From Chitinophaga sp. H8 (GTDB lineage: Bacteria; Bacteroidota; Bacteroidia; Chitinophagales; Chitinophagaceae), in NCBI RefSeq assembly GCF_040567655.1, contig NZ_JBEXAC010000002.1, positions 3,156,631-3,220,630 on the forward strand: a DNA stretch of 64,000 nucleotides, in the 5' to 3' direction. A program made the position numbers and the translations under genes. Shown here piece after piece: positions 1 to 8,423 of the stretch. The notes under the pieces are model-generated. The model was not told where the DNA came from. It did no database searches and saw only the letters and a list, made by a program, of their open reading frames with translations. Position 1 is the first letter of the stretch, and each line of letters opens with the position of its first letter.

Positions 1-633
1 GACAAGTCACTGGCTTATTGGAAAACACTGCACTCTGATGAAGATGCTGTGTTTGATGCCGTGCTTACTTTTGATGCCGCAGATATAGAGCCTATGATAA
101 CCTATGGTACCAATCCGGGTATGGGCATGGGAGTAACACAACATATTCCAGCCCTGGAGGAGTTGGATATTAAGGAAAGTCCTTCTTTTAAGAAATCATT
201 GGATTATATGGCTTTGGAGCCGGGTAGTGGCCTGCTGGGTAAAAAAGTGGATTATGTATTCATTGGCAGCTGCACTAACTCCCGCATTGAAGATTTGCGG
301 CTGGTAGCTGATTTTGTAAAAGGTAAGCATAAAGCTGATGATGTAGTGGTATGGATTGTACCGGGATCTAAACAGGTAGAGGCACAGGCAAAGGCGGAAG
401 GGATTGATAAAGTGCTGGCCGCCGCCGGATTTCAGCTGCGCGAACCGGGATGTTCTGCCTGTCTGGCGATGAATGAAGATAAAATACCTGCTGGTATGTA
501 CTGTATATCTACTTCCAACAGAAATTTTGAAGGCCGTCAGGGACCCAATGCACGCACCTTCCTGGCAAGTCCGCTAACAGCAGCTGCAGCAGCCATTGCC
601 GGTAAAGTGATGGATGTACGGGAAATGGTCTAA
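1..633 (+). CDS. leuC: 3-isopropylmalate dehydratase large subunit, 3' part (5' end outside window)
   Basis: The reading frame is open from base 1, so this is the C-terminal ~210 residues of a protein that should be about 465 residues. LeuC with LeuD isomerises 2-isopropylmalate to 3-isopropylmalate in leucine synthesis. The visible part carries two segments that ligate the [4Fe-4S] cluster in the aconitase family: GSCTNSR, and GCSACLAMN with its CxxC pair. It ends with the usual [14 protein letters not shown] stretch, in which Arg and Ser bind substrate. It is the first visible gene of a leu cluster. leuD follows only after an inserted methyltransferase gene, whereas leuC and leuD usually touch. 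Identification is firm. Confidence 0.96.
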   Translation, partial: DKSLAYWKTLHSDEDAVFDAVLTFDAADIEPMITYGTNPGMGMGVTQHIPALEELDIKESPSFKKSLDYMALEPGSGLLGKKVDYVFIGSCTNSRIEDLRLVADFVKGKHKADDVVVWIVPGSKQVEAQAKAEGIDKVLAAAGFQLREPGCSACLAMNEDKIPAGMYCISTSNRNFEGRQGPNARTFLASPLTAAAAAIAGKVMDVREMV

Positions 634-649
634 AGATTAACAGGAGGTT

Positions 650-681
650 GCGGAGAATGCGGGATTCGAACCCCCGGAGTG
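650..681 (-). other. tRNA-Ser 3'-end fragment (T-arm plus acceptor 3' strand)
   Basis: Read on the minus strand, 675-659 forms a T-arm: stem GGGGG, loop TTCGAAT, stem CCCGC, with one mismatch. It is followed by ATTCTCC (acceptor 3' strand, 658-652) and a discriminator G at 651, which fits a tRNA-Ser with 5' end GGAGAAT. No anticodon arm or 5' half lies upstream on that strand, so this is a remnant and not a tRNA gene. Such 3' fragments are typical leftovers of integrase attachment sites, but no integrase is visible here. Confidence 0.6.
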
Positions 682-726
682 GAGATGCAAATAAAGTAAA
701 GGATTAATTGCTAAAAGCCAAAGATC

Positions 727-1476
727 ATGAAACAATGGAACGCCAGCCTCTACAAGGAAAAACATGCTTTTGTATTTGAATATGGTAATAGTTTGATTGA
801 ATGGCTGCAGCCCAAGGCAGGCGAAAGAATACTGGACCTGGGGTGTGGTACCGGAGAACTAACCGCCAGGCTGGCTGCCAGCGGAGCAAAAGTAACGGGC
901 ATGGATAGTTCCCCTGCCATGATATCTACCGCCAGCGTTCACTATCCTAATGTGGAGTTTGTGGTAGGAAATGCGACCAGCTTCACGCTACCAGGGCAAT
1001 ATGATGCAATCTTCTCCAATGCTACCCTGCATTGGGTGCGCGAAAAAGAAATGGCTATTGCCCGCATGTATGCTCATTTGAAGAAAGGAGGCCGGCTGGT
1101 AATGGAAATGGGAGGTAAAGGCAATGTGAGCGATATTCTTACTGCCCTGGAAAAAGCGATGCAGTTGCATGGATACTCCTACAGGCCTTTCTGGTATTTC
1201 CCTTCTGTAGGAGAATACACCACTTTATTGGAACAGGCTGGTTTCCGGGTGAACCAGGTAAATTACTTTGACCGGATTACACAACTGGCAGATCCTGAAA
1301 ACGGGATTATCGATTGGCTGAAAATGTTTGGGAACCACTTTTTTGAAAACGTTCCGGAAAAAGATCAGTATGATATTATGCAACAGGTACAGCATGATCT
1401 TTATCCTACCAATTTCCGGAATGGCAGGTGGTATTCTGAGTACGTAAGACTGCGGTTAATAGCAGTGAAAGCGTAA
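727..1476 (+). CDS. class I SAM-dependent methyltransferase, Tam (trans-aconitate methyltransferase)-like
   Basis: A 249-residue Rossmann-fold methyltransferase. SAM-binding motif I is LDLGCGTGE (residues 36-44), followed by Asp60 in GMDSSPAMI, which should hold the ribose hydroxyls. The N-terminal WNASLY, the DSSPAMI stretch, the IFSNATLHW segment and the IIDWL segment near residue 195 all resemble what I recall of E. coli Tam, which methylates trans-aconitate. The yeast counterpart Tmt1 also methylates 3-isopropylmalate. The gene sits between leuC and leuD, 93 bp after one and 46 bp before the other, so it is probably co-transcribed with the leucine genes. Substrate is inference. A general small-molecule methyltransferase is the alternative. 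Confidence 0.75.
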   Translation: MKQWNASLYKEKHAFVFEYGNSLIEWLQPKAGERILDLGCGTGELTARLAASGAKVTGMDSSPAMISTASVHYPNVEFVVGNATSFTLPGQYDAIFSNATLHWVREKEMAIARMYAHLKKGGRLVMEMGGKGNVSDILTALEKAMQLHGYSYRPFWYFPSVGEYTTLLEQAGFRVNQVNYFDRITQLADPENGIIDWLKMFGNHFFENVPEKDQYDIMQQVQHDLYPTNFRNGRWYSEYVRLRLIAVKA

Positions 1477-1522
1477 CATATAATAATAACAATATAAAAA
1501 TGGGGGAGGTCATTATTAAGAT

Positions 1523-2122
1523 ATGAGCAAAAAATTTCAACATCTTGTTTCAAAAGCGGTACCCTTACCAATTGAGAACATTGACACGGATCAGATCATT
1601 CCTGCACGTTTTCTGAAAGCTACCACAAGAGAGGGCTTTGGTGAAAACCTGTTCCGTGACTGGCGTTTTGATGCTAATAACACCCCGAAACCGGAGTTTG
1701 TGCTGAATAGCCAGCAATACAGTGGGCGTATACTGGTAGCAGGAAAGAATTTTGGATGCGGGTCTTCACGGGAACATGCTGCCTGGGCACTGGGAGATTA
1801 TGGTTTTAAAGTAGTGGTAAGCAGTTTCTTTGCAGATATCTTCAAGAATAATGCACTTAATAACTTCATTTTACCTATTCAGGTGAGTGAGGAATACCTG
1901 GATAAAATATTTAAGGCTATTGAAGCAAACGCTGCTACTACACTGGAAATTGATCTGGAAAACCAGTTCATTAAAATAACAACTACCGGAGAACAGGAAC
2001 AGTTTGATATTAATCCTTACAAAAAGACCTGTTTGCTCAATGGATATGATGATATCGATTATTTACTGAGTCTGCGCAACGAAGTAGTTGCTTATGAAGC
2101 GGGCAGGGAATATAATTTTTAA
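1523..2122 (+). CDS. leuD: 3-isopropylmalate dehydratase small subunit
   Basis: A 199-residue swivel-domain partner of LeuC, of normal family length. The N-terminal [12 protein letters not shown] and the central [17 protein letters not shown] segment (the mobile loop reaching the active site) are diagnostic. It lies third in the leu cluster, 46 bp after the methyltransferase and before leuB. The start ATG follows an AGGTCATTATTAAGAT leader with a weak purine stretch, as is usual in this phylum. No anomaly was seen. Confidence 0.96.
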   Translation: MSKKFQHLVSKAVPLPIENIDTDQIIPARFLKATTREGFGENLFRDWRFDANNTPKPEFVLNSQQYSGRILVAGKNFGCGSSREHAAWALGDYGFKVVVSSFFADIFKNNALNNFILPIQVSEEYLDKIFKAIEANAATTLEIDLENQFIKITTTGEQEQFDINPYKKTCLLNGYDDIDYLLSLRNEVVAYEAGREYNF

Positions 2123-2187
2123 TTAGCTACGAGCTTTGAGCTTCGAGCCATGAGCTCGTAGCTCAAAGCTCATGGCTCAAAGCTTTA
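2123..2187. repeat. AGCT-rich imperfect inverted repeat between leuD and leuB
   Basis: This starts right after the leuD stop. The left part holds GAGCTTTGAGC and GAGCCATGAGCTC; the right part holds GCTCAAAGCTCATGGCTC, so the two halves fold on each other. It belongs with the related elements at 4861, 10385 and 29204, although here GAGCT replaces the more common TTAGC unit. An in-frame ATG at 2172 inside the element could lengthen LeuB by nine residues, but this is unlikely to be the real start. Confidence 0.7.
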
Positions 2188-2198
2188 ACAAACAAAAA

Positions 2199-3278
2199 AT
2201 GGGCGTTGACAAAAAGATCTTAGTGATTCCCGGTGATGGCATTGGCCAGGAAGTAACCGCATGGGGACAGAAAGTTTTAATGACGATTGCAAAGAACTTT
2301 AAACACACTTTCACATTTGAAGAAGGTATTATGGGACATGTAGCGATTGAAGCTACAGGAGATCCCCTGCCGGAAGAAACACTGCTGAAAGCAAGGAACA
2401 GTGATGCTATCTTATTTGGGGCTATTGGCCATGCTAAATATGATAATGATCCTACACTGAAGGTAAGGCCGGAGCAAGGGTTACTAAAGATCAGAAAGGA
2501 ACTGGGCCTATATGCCAACCTGCGCCCTATCAGATTGTTTGATGAGCTGCTGGAGGCTTCCAGTATCAAGCCCGAGATACTCAGGGGAGCAGATATTTTG
2601 TTCTTCAGGGAACTTACAGGAGATGTATACTTTGGAGAGAAAAAATTGACAGAAGATAAAAATACTGCTTCAGATCTGATGATTTATCACAGGTATGAAA
2701 TAGAACGCATTGCCCGGAAGGCTTATGAAGCAGCGCGCACCCGGAGAAATAAGCTTTGCTCGGTAGATAAGGCCAATGTACTGGAGAGCAGCCGTTTGTG
2801 GAGAGCGGTTGTTCAGGAAGTGGCCAAAGAATATCCGGATGTGGAAACTGAACATATGTTCATTGACAATGCGGCAATGCAGCTGATAAAGGATCCCAAG
2901 CGCTTTGATGTGGTCCTCACCGGTAATCTGTTTGGAGATATCCTCACAGATGAAGCCTCACAGATAGCAGGCTCCATGGGGATGCTGGCATCTGCTTCGG
3001 TGGGAGATAAAGTAGGGTTTTATGAACCAATACACGGTTCTGCCCATGATATTGCAGGCAAAGGTCTGGCAAATCCGCTGGCCTCTATTCTGTCGGCTGC
3101 GCTGCTGCTTGATATCTCTTTTGGTTTGAAAACGGAATCACAACGGGTAATAAAGGCGGTGGACGCCACTTTAAAACAAGGCTTCCGTACTATGGATATT
3201 GCCAACAAACATACCGTCAACAGTTTTATTATGGGTACGGATGCCATGGGGGCCAAAGTTTTAGAAAACCTTAGCTAA
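2199..3278 (+). CDS. leuB: 3-isopropylmalate dehydrogenase
   Basis: It oxidises and decarboxylates 3-isopropylmalate to 2-oxoisocaproate with NAD+. Family signatures in order: IPGDGIGQEV near the N-terminus, FFRELTGDVYFG, SVDKANVLESSRLWR, the metal-binding DEASQIAGSMGMLASAS region, and the NAD-binding EPIHGSAHDIAGKGLANP. I start it at 2199 (MGVDKK), which has the A-rich leader typical of the phylum and gives 359 residues, close to the family norm. The in-frame ATG at 2172 lies inside a repeat and adds a nine-residue tail with no family match. Confidence 0.95.
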   Translation: MGVDKKILVIPGDGIGQEVTAWGQKVLMTIAKNFKHTFTFEEGIMGHVAIEATGDPLPEETLLKARNSDAILFGAIGHAKYDNDPTLKVRPEQGLLKIRKELGLYANLRPIRLFDELLEASSIKPEILRGADILFFRELTGDVYFGEKKLTEDKNTASDLMIYHRYEIERIARKAYEAARTRRNKLCSVDKANVLESSRLWRAVVQEVAKEYPDVETEHMFIDNAAMQLIKDPKRFDVVLTGNLFGDILTDEASQIAGSMGMLASASVGDKVGFYEPIHGSAHDIAGKGLANPLASILSAALLLDISFGLKTESQRVIKAVDATLKQGFRTMDIANKHTVNSFIMGTDAMGAKVLENLS

Positions 3279-3353
3279 CAACATTTAACAACTAATCAGA
3301 TTCATTCACGGGAAAAGTATTCCTGTAATAGTATTCCCTTCATTCAATTTATT

Positions 3354-4859
3354 ATGGACAAGAACCGCGTATATATATTTGATACCACTTTGCGTGATGG
3401 CGAGCAGGTCCCTGGCTGCCAGTTAACTACCGTTGAAAAAATTGAAATAGCCAAAAAACTAGAGGCCTTAGGCGTAGATATTATTGAAGCCGGGTTTCCT
3501 ATTTCCAGTCCGGGCGACTTCCAAAGCGTGGTAGAGATTTCCAAGGCTGTTACAGAGCCAGTTATCTGTGCACTTACCCGTGCCAATACGATGGATATTG
3601 ACGCCGCGGCAGATGCGCTGCGCTTTGCCAAACGTAAGCGGATCCACACCGGTATTGGCTCCTCCGATATGCATATCAAATATAAGTTTAACAGCACCCG
3701 CGATGAAATACTGAAACGTGCGGCAGATGCTGTGAAATATGCCCGCCGTTTTTGCGATGATGTTGAATTTTATGCAGAAGACGCAGGCCGTGCAGACAAT
3801 GAATATCTGGCCAGGATGATTGAAGCTGTGATCAGTGCCGGTGCAACTGTGGTGAATATCCCGGATACTAACGGCTATTGTTTGCCGGATCAGTATGGTG
3901 CAAAGATCAAATACCTGGTGGATCATGTGTCTAATATAGATAAAGCCATTATTTCCGTGCATTGCCATAATGATCTTGGTTTAGCTACGGCCAACTCTAT
4001 TGCCGGGGTAATTAATGGTGCACGCCAGGTAGAATGTACCATTAATGGTATTGGCGAACGTGCCGGGAATACCTCTCTGGAAGAAGTAGCGATGGTACTG
4101 AAAACACACCACGCACTGGGATATGCTACCGGTATTAACTCGAAAGGGATATATGAGATCAGCAACCTGGTTTCTACAATGATGCGTATGCCGGTACAGC
4201 CGAACAAAGCAATTGTAGGCCGCAACGCTTTTGCACATAGCTCCGGTATTCACCAGGATGGTGTATTGAAACACCGTGAGAACTATGAAATACTGAATCC
4301 GGAAGATGTGGGTATCAATTCTAATTCTATTATCCTTACTGCACGTAGTGGCCGTCATGCTTTAAAACACCATCTGGAGCGTCTGGGATATAAACTGGAC
4401 AAAATTAATCTCGATGAAGTATATCATCGCTTCCTGGCCATGGCAGATCAGAAGAAAGAAATTGAGGATCACGATCTGTTGCAATTGATGGGGGATGGGG
4501 ATATAAAGAATTATGATGACAAAGCCATTAAAGTAGTATTGTTACAGGTAGTATGTGGTGATCCCTTACGCCCGATGGCCACAGTAAGATTGCAGGTGAA
4601 TGGTGAAGTGAAGGAAGCCAGTGCTGCGGGTAATGGCCCTGTAAATGCGACGCTCAACGCGATTCATGAAATTATTAAAGACGATATTCTGCTGGATGAA
4701 TTCAGTATTCAGTCTATGCGTGGTGGTAGTGAGGATGTGAGTAAAGTAAATATGAGCGTGAAATATAGTGGTCAGACTTTTTATGGTTTCGGCTACTCAA
4801 CAGATATTGTGAACGCATCTGTAAATGCTTATGTGGATGCCTTAAATAAAATATACTAG
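3354..4859 (+). CDS. leuA: 2-isopropylmalate synthase
   Basis: It catalyses the first committed step of leucine synthesis, condensing acetyl-CoA with 2-oxoisovalerate. The 501-residue protein has the TIM-barrel start [12 protein letters not shown], the metal-binding HCHNDLG segment, and the [14 protein letters not shown] loop. The C-terminal ~130 residues form the LeuA regulatory domain, where leucine normally gives feedback inhibition. It is last in the cluster, 75 bp after leuB, and is followed at once by an inverted repeat that may end transcription. Confidence 0.96.
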   Translation: MDKNRVYIFDTTLRDGEQVPGCQLTTVEKIEIAKKLEALGVDIIEAGFPISSPGDFQSVVEISKAVTEPVICALTRANTMDIDAAADALRFAKRKRIHTGIGSSDMHIKYKFNSTRDEILKRAADAVKYARRFCDDVEFYAEDAGRADNEYLARMIEAVISAGATVVNIPDTNGYCLPDQYGAKIKYLVDHVSNIDKAIISVHCHNDLGLATANSIAGVINGARQVECTINGIGERAGNTSLEEVAMVLKTHHALGYATGINSKGIYEISNLVSTMMRMPVQPNKAIVGRNAFAHSSGIHQDGVLKHRENYEILNPEDVGINSNSIILTARSGRHALKHHLERLGYKLDKINLDEVYHRFLAMADQKKEIEDHDLLQLMGDGDIKNYDDKAIKVVLLQVVCGDPLRPMATVRLQVNGEVKEASAAGNGPVNATLNAIHEIIKDDILLDEFSIQSMRGGSEDVSKVNMSVKYSGQTFYGFGYSTDIVNASVNAYVDALNKIY

Positions 4860-4860
4860 C

Positions 4861-4932
4861 AATTAGCTGTTAGCCTTTAGCCGTTAGCTTATTTTATTGA
4901 AGCTAGTAGCTAAAGGCTAATTGCTAACAGCT
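4861..4932. repeat. TTAGC/AGCT inverted repeat between leuA and the dipeptidase gene
   Basis: The left arm contains AGCTGTTAGC at 4865-4874 and the right arm its exact complement GCTAACAGCT at 4923-4932. CTTTAGC and GCTAAAG add further pairing inside. The element fills the whole gap between two convergent genes and runs into the end of the minus-strand gene, supplying its stop codon. It may act as a two-way terminator, though there is no clear T-run. Confidence 0.75.
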
Positions 4933-5629
4933 CAAAAGAAATATCTATCAATGGATATGCTTTGTAATCAGGCAGGTAATAATGCCACCATTCTGTTTCC
5001 AGGGCCCGGAACCCATGTTGCTCCATCATCGATCTAAGCAGGGTACGATTAGCCAGTATGTTGCTGTCGGCAGGTAGATAGCTAAAGTGCGCTTTTGCGG
5101 TAAAATCATCGAAGTCAGTTGGCATGTCTAATGCCAGGCCCGTTTTTAATACTATGATTGTAAGATCTACTGCCACGCCCCGGTTATGCCCGGAACCTTT
5201 TTTGGGGTCAGCGGCATACCGGTCATCCTGCACTGTTTCCCACATTTTTTCTGTTACCTGATAAGGGCGGTATCCATCAAATATTTTAAGGCCTAATCCC
5301 ATCTGGCTTAAGGAAGCCTGTACCGCTTTTAATGCTTTCGCGGCAGGGAGCCGCAGATATACCGCCGGATAATTATATAGTTGTTTTTTAGTAAAATTAT
5401 TTGTTGTAGCATATCTTACATCTGTTAGTATTCCGGGAATATACGCAGTAACATCTACGAGACGTTGGTTACTGTCTTTTCTTATTAGTTGTTTATATAA
5501 TGCAATCTGGTCTACTATTTCCAGCCCATATTTATTAAGTGGAATAGGTTGTGCCCAAAGTACGTGGCTGGTGATGATAAAGAAGGCAAATAAAACTGCT
5601 TTATAGAAGGAGCTTATTGGTGTTTTCAT
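4910..5629 (-). CDS. secreted D-alanyl-D-alanine dipeptidase (VanX/DdpX-like, peptidase M15D)
   Basis: A zinc dipeptidase that splits free D-Ala-D-Ala, probably for wall-fragment recycling. Residues 1-26 are a signal peptide (hydrophobic core, cut near WAQP). Metal ligands and catalytic residues are visible: SGHNRGVAVDL (His148, Asp155) and ETEWWH (Glu213, His216). I start at the ATG of MKTPISS; an in-frame TTG three codons upstream is less likely. The last seven residues (ELLAISL) and the stop are encoded by the TTAGC repeat. No vanH, vanA or vanRS neighbours are present, so a link to glycopeptide resistance is unsupported. Confidence 0.88.
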   Translation of the reverse strand: MKTPISSFYKAVLFAFFIITSHVLWAQPIPLNKYGLEIVDQIALYKQLIRKDSNQRLVDVTAYIPGILTDVRYATTNNFTKKQLYNYPAVYLRLPAAKALKAVQASLSQMGLGLKIFDGYRPYQVTEKMWETVQDDRYAADPKKGSGHNRGVAVDLTIIVLKTGLALDMPTDFDDFTAKAHFSYLPADSNILANRTLLRSMMEQHGFRALETEWWHYYLPDYKAYPLIDISFELLAISL

Positions 5630-5774
5630 ATGCGCCAAAATGAGAGATAGGTGATTATTTGACAGAAAATTATTGAATATTCTTAAAATTGGGCAAGAAA
5701 GTACAAAATACGGTTAAAAAAGGATCGTATTACCCATAATAAAATAGGTATTTTAGAACCCTTAAAATTTCACG

Positions 5775-6557
5775 ATGAACATGTTCAGATTAGATCATAA
5801 AGTGGCTGTTATTACCGGAGGTGGTAGCGGTATTGGACAAGCAATTGCAAAATGCTTCGGCACACAGGGAGCCGATGTACATATACTGGAACTCAATGAA
5901 GAAGGAGGGAAAGCAACGGTAGCAGAAATTGTGGCTGCAGGTGGTAAAGCCCAGGTGCATGCCTGTAACGTAGCTGACCAGGCTGTGGTGGTAAGCACAA
6001 TGGATGGTATTATCAAAGCTAATGGGCGTTTAGACATATTGGTAAACTGTGCAGGCATAGCACACGTTGGCAACCTGGAGAATACTTCTGAGCAGGATCT
6101 TGACAGGATATATAGTGTAAATATAAAGGGTACTTATAACTGTTTATATGCCGTGATCAAACAAATGAAAGCGCAGGGAGGCGGGGTAATATTAAATGTA
6201 GCTTCTATTGCTGCCAGTGTAGGTATCCCTGATCGTTTTGCTTATTCCATGAGTAAGGGAGCTGTCTTTACCATGACGCTTTCTGTTGCAAAGGATTATA
6301 TTCATGATAATATCCGCTGCAATAGTCTCTCACCGGCACGTGTTCACACTCCATTCGTAGATGGCTTTCTGGCCAAAAATTATCCGGGCAGGGAACCAGA
6401 GATGTTTGAGAAATTAAGCAAGACACAACCAATAGGCCGTATGGCTAAACCAGCAGAAATAGGTAGTCTGGCACTTTATCTGTGTTCTGATGAAGCTGGT
6501 TTTATTACCGGAACTGATTATCCGATTGATGGTGGTTTTATCACATTGAATAACTAA
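5775..6557 (+). CDS. SDR dehydrogenase, probable 2-keto-3-deoxy-L-fuconate dehydrogenase
   Basis: A 260-residue classical short-chain dehydrogenase. The nucleotide-binding TGGGSGIG lies at residues 14-21, NCAG at 91-94, and the catalytic set is Ser144, Tyr157, Lys161 (YSMSK). It ends in the usual DGGF motif. Its place in a cluster with a fumarylacetoacetase-type hydrolase, sugar mutarotase, lactonase-type amidohydrolase and FucP symporter points to oxidation of 2-keto-3-deoxy-L-fuconate to the 2,4-diketo acid. SDR substrate cannot be read from sequence alone, so this rests on context. Confidence 0.8.
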   Translation: MNMFRLDHKVAVITGGGSGIGQAIAKCFGTQGADVHILELNEEGGKATVAEIVAAGGKAQVHACNVADQAVVVSTMDGIIKANGRLDILVNCAGIAHVGNLENTSEQDLDRIYSVNIKGTYNCLYAVIKQMKAQGGGVILNVASIAASVGIPDRFAYSMSKGAVFTMTLSVAKDYIHDNIRCNSLSPARVHTPFVDGFLAKNYPGREPEMFEKLSKTQPIGRMAKPAEIGSLALYLCSDEAGFITGTDYPIDGGFITLNN

Positions 6558-6679
6558 TATTTAAGAAGAGTAATGAAAGCAGGAACGCAGTAGGCTATCT
6601 GAATATATACTACTGTGATTGTATTGGCTGCGATGCCATTATAATTGCTTTTATATTGCAGTCAAATAAATGTTCCATT

Positions 6680-7447
6680 ATGAGACACATCAGTAAGGTG
6701 ATAATAATGCTGGCCGGATTAGGTATGGCCGCTTGCCAATCATCTGGCACAAGGCAGGAAGGAAAAGAAGATACAGCTGCCGTTGATAAGCTGGTGCCAG
6801 CGCAGCCGGCTGGTACGATCCAGGTATCATTTGCGGATAAGGATAAAGCGGTACAATTGGTGAAGATCCGGTTTACCATTGATACCCTGGTAAAAGAAAA
6901 AGAATTTGACCTGGCCATCGCTACAGGTATGCAGGATGCTGATTTGTACAGAACAGTATGGGATAAACCGAATAGCTGCTACATAGGTGTTATAAAAGAT
7001 AATAAAGGAGTCAGGTACTTTCATGCCAGTCAGGATGGCACAGATCTGAAAATATTTCATGTAAGTACACCCCCTAAAGCTATCTGGGAGTATGTGGAAA
7101 ATGATCTGGGATTGGGTAAAGTAACTACAACAGGTGAAACAACAAATCACTATCAGAAGAACTTCCAGTCAGGCAAGATCATTGCTGACTTTATTGTAGA
7201 AGTAAAGGAAGTGGCTGGAAAAGATTCGGCCGACTTGTATACTGAGTTCGGCGGTGCCAATAAAAAAGAAAGGGTAGGAGTACCACATGGGTTTAAACCG
7301 GTAATTCAGTTAACAGCCGAGCAGGATCACTGTATATTCGGTATGATGAAGGATGATAAGTTTGAAGGCGTTACTGAAATACGCGTGGAAAAAGGACGTT
7401 TGCAACTAACACCGCTGAAAGCTATTATTAAAGCGGATGCACAATAA
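6680..7447 (+). CDS. lipoprotein of unknown function within the fucose cluster
   Basis: I do not recognise this family. Starting at MRHISKV, it has a short positively charged N-terminus, a hydrophobic stretch and a lipobox (GMAAC) at about residue 16, so it should be lipid-anchored in the envelope. The mature part is about 240 residues, acidic and lysine-rich, with alternating beta-strand-like segments and no enzyme motif I can name. It lies between the SDR gene and the FAH hydrolase, all on one strand with short gaps, so it is probably expressed with them. A start 24 bp upstream is possible but would precede the signal peptide with an odd tail. Confidence 0.65.
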   Translation: MRHISKVIIMLAGLGMAACQSSGTRQEGKEDTAAVDKLVPAQPAGTIQVSFADKDKAVQLVKIRFTIDTLVKEKEFDLAIATGMQDADLYRTVWDKPNSCYIGVIKDNKGVRYFHASQDGTDLKIFHVSTPPKAIWEYVENDLGLGKVTTTGETTNHYQKNFQSGKIIADFIVEVKEVAGKDSADLYTEFGGANKKERVGVPHGFKPVIQLTAEQDHCIFGMMKDDKFEGVTEIRVEKGRLQLTPLKAIIKADAQ

Positions 7448-7483
7448 CAATAATCATTTTTAAAAAAGTACAAAAATATTCAA

Positions 7484-8335
7484 ATGAAACTGATCAGGTT
7501 TGGATTACCAGGAGAAGAAAAACCGGGCGTAGTTACTGCGGCAGGTATGTTTGACGTAAGCGCTTTTGGAGAAGATTTCGGCGAGCGTTTTTTTGAAACA
7601 AATGGTTTGGATCGTTTGGCACAATGGTGGGCCGTAAATGGAAAAGACTGTGCTCCGGTGCCTGAAGGTACCCGTCTGGGATCACCTATACAACGGCCTT
7701 CCAAGATCATTTGCATTGGCTTGAACTATGCCGATCATGCCCGGGAAACCAATGCACAGATTCCGCAGGAACCTATCGTGTTTTTTAAGAGCACTTCTTC
7801 CCTGGTAGGGCCAAATGATAACCTGGTTATTCCAAAGAATAGCCAGAAAACTGACTGGGAAGTAGAATTGGTAGTGGTAATTGGAAAGAAAGCAAGCCAT
7901 GTGGAAGAAAAGGATGCCATGGATTACGTAGCTGGTTATTGTTTGCATAACGACTACAGTGAAAGAGCCTTCCAATTGGAAAGAGGTGGTCAGTGGGTAA
8001 AAGGTAAAAGCTGTGACACCTTTGCACCATTAGGCCCCTGGCTGGTTACCAAAGATGAAATCGGAGACATTAATAATGTACGTTTATGGCTTACCGTGAA
8101 TGGCAAGATGATGCAAAACGGCTCTACTTCTGACTTCATTTTTAATGTTCCTTACGTTGTTTCTTATCTGAGCCAGTTTATGAGCTTGCTGCCCGGAGAT
8201 GTAATTTCTACAGGTACTCCTGCAGGTGTGGGATTAGGGATGAATCCACAAGTATTTATTAAAGAGGGCGATGTCATAGAATTGGGAATTGACGGATTAG
8301 GTACTTCCCGTCAGGTGGCAGTAGCTTACAAATAG
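7484..8335 (+). CDS. fumarylacetoacetate hydrolase family protein, probable 2,4-diketo-3-deoxy-L-fuconate hydrolase
   Basis: A 283-residue FAH-fold enzyme: a short N-terminal domain, then the catalytic domain. Conserved elements are GLNYADHARE, PIVFFKSTSSLVGPND, DWEVELVVVIGKK (metal-binding acidic residues), HNDYSERAFQ, and GTPAGVG near the C-terminus. In the non-phosphorylating L-fucose route such an enzyme splits 2,4-diketo-3-deoxy-L-fuconate into pyruvate and L-lactate, which fits the adjacent dehydrogenase, mutarotase and symporter. Other FAH-family substrates (ureidoglycolate, acylpyruvates) cannot be excluded from sequence alone. Confidence 0.85.
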   Translation: MKLIRFGLPGEEKPGVVTAAGMFDVSAFGEDFGERFFETNGLDRLAQWWAVNGKDCAPVPEGTRLGSPIQRPSKIICIGLNYADHARETNAQIPQEPIVFFKSTSSLVGPNDNLVIPKNSQKTDWEVELVVVIGKKASHVEEKDAMDYVAGYCLHNDYSERAFQLERGGQWVKGKSCDTFAPLGPWLVTKDEIGDINNVRLWLTVNGKMMQNGSTSDFIFNVPYVVSYLSQFMSLLPGDVISTGTPAGVGLGMNPQVFIKEGDVIELGIDGLGTSRQVAVAYK

Positions 8336-8344
8336 TTTTACCTG

Positions 8345-8394
8345 AGGCCAACAGGAAAGCAGGAGGAGGATTGTACCTGCTTTTTTGTTGGCCT
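8345..8394 (+). terminator. two-part hairpin with T-run inside the fucose cluster
   Basis: The inner stem is AAAGCAGG (8356-8363) with CCTGCTTT (8376-8383), running into a six-T tract, which is the form of an intrinsic terminator. An outer stem AGGCCAACA (8345-8353) with TGTTGGCCT (8386-8394) encloses it. It lies between the FAH hydrolase and the mutarotase gene, so it could reduce read-through to the second half of the cluster. Confidence 0.65.
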
Positions 8395-8423
8395 TAAATT
8401 GATCATCGATAATCATAAAATAC

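Noticed and set aside
3301..3350. GGGAAAAGTATTCC/AGTATTCCC hairpin before leuA
   Set aside because: Pairing has several mismatches and no attenuator-like partner or leader peptide was found.
3468..3968. A 166-codon open frame antisense to leuA
   Set aside because: It is a shadow of the leuA reading frame with no recognisable product.
4910..5629. Vancomycin-resistance determinant
   Set aside because: Only a VanX-like dipeptidase is present; there is no vanH, ligase or two-component system, and it has a signal peptide, which fits peptidoglycan recycling better.
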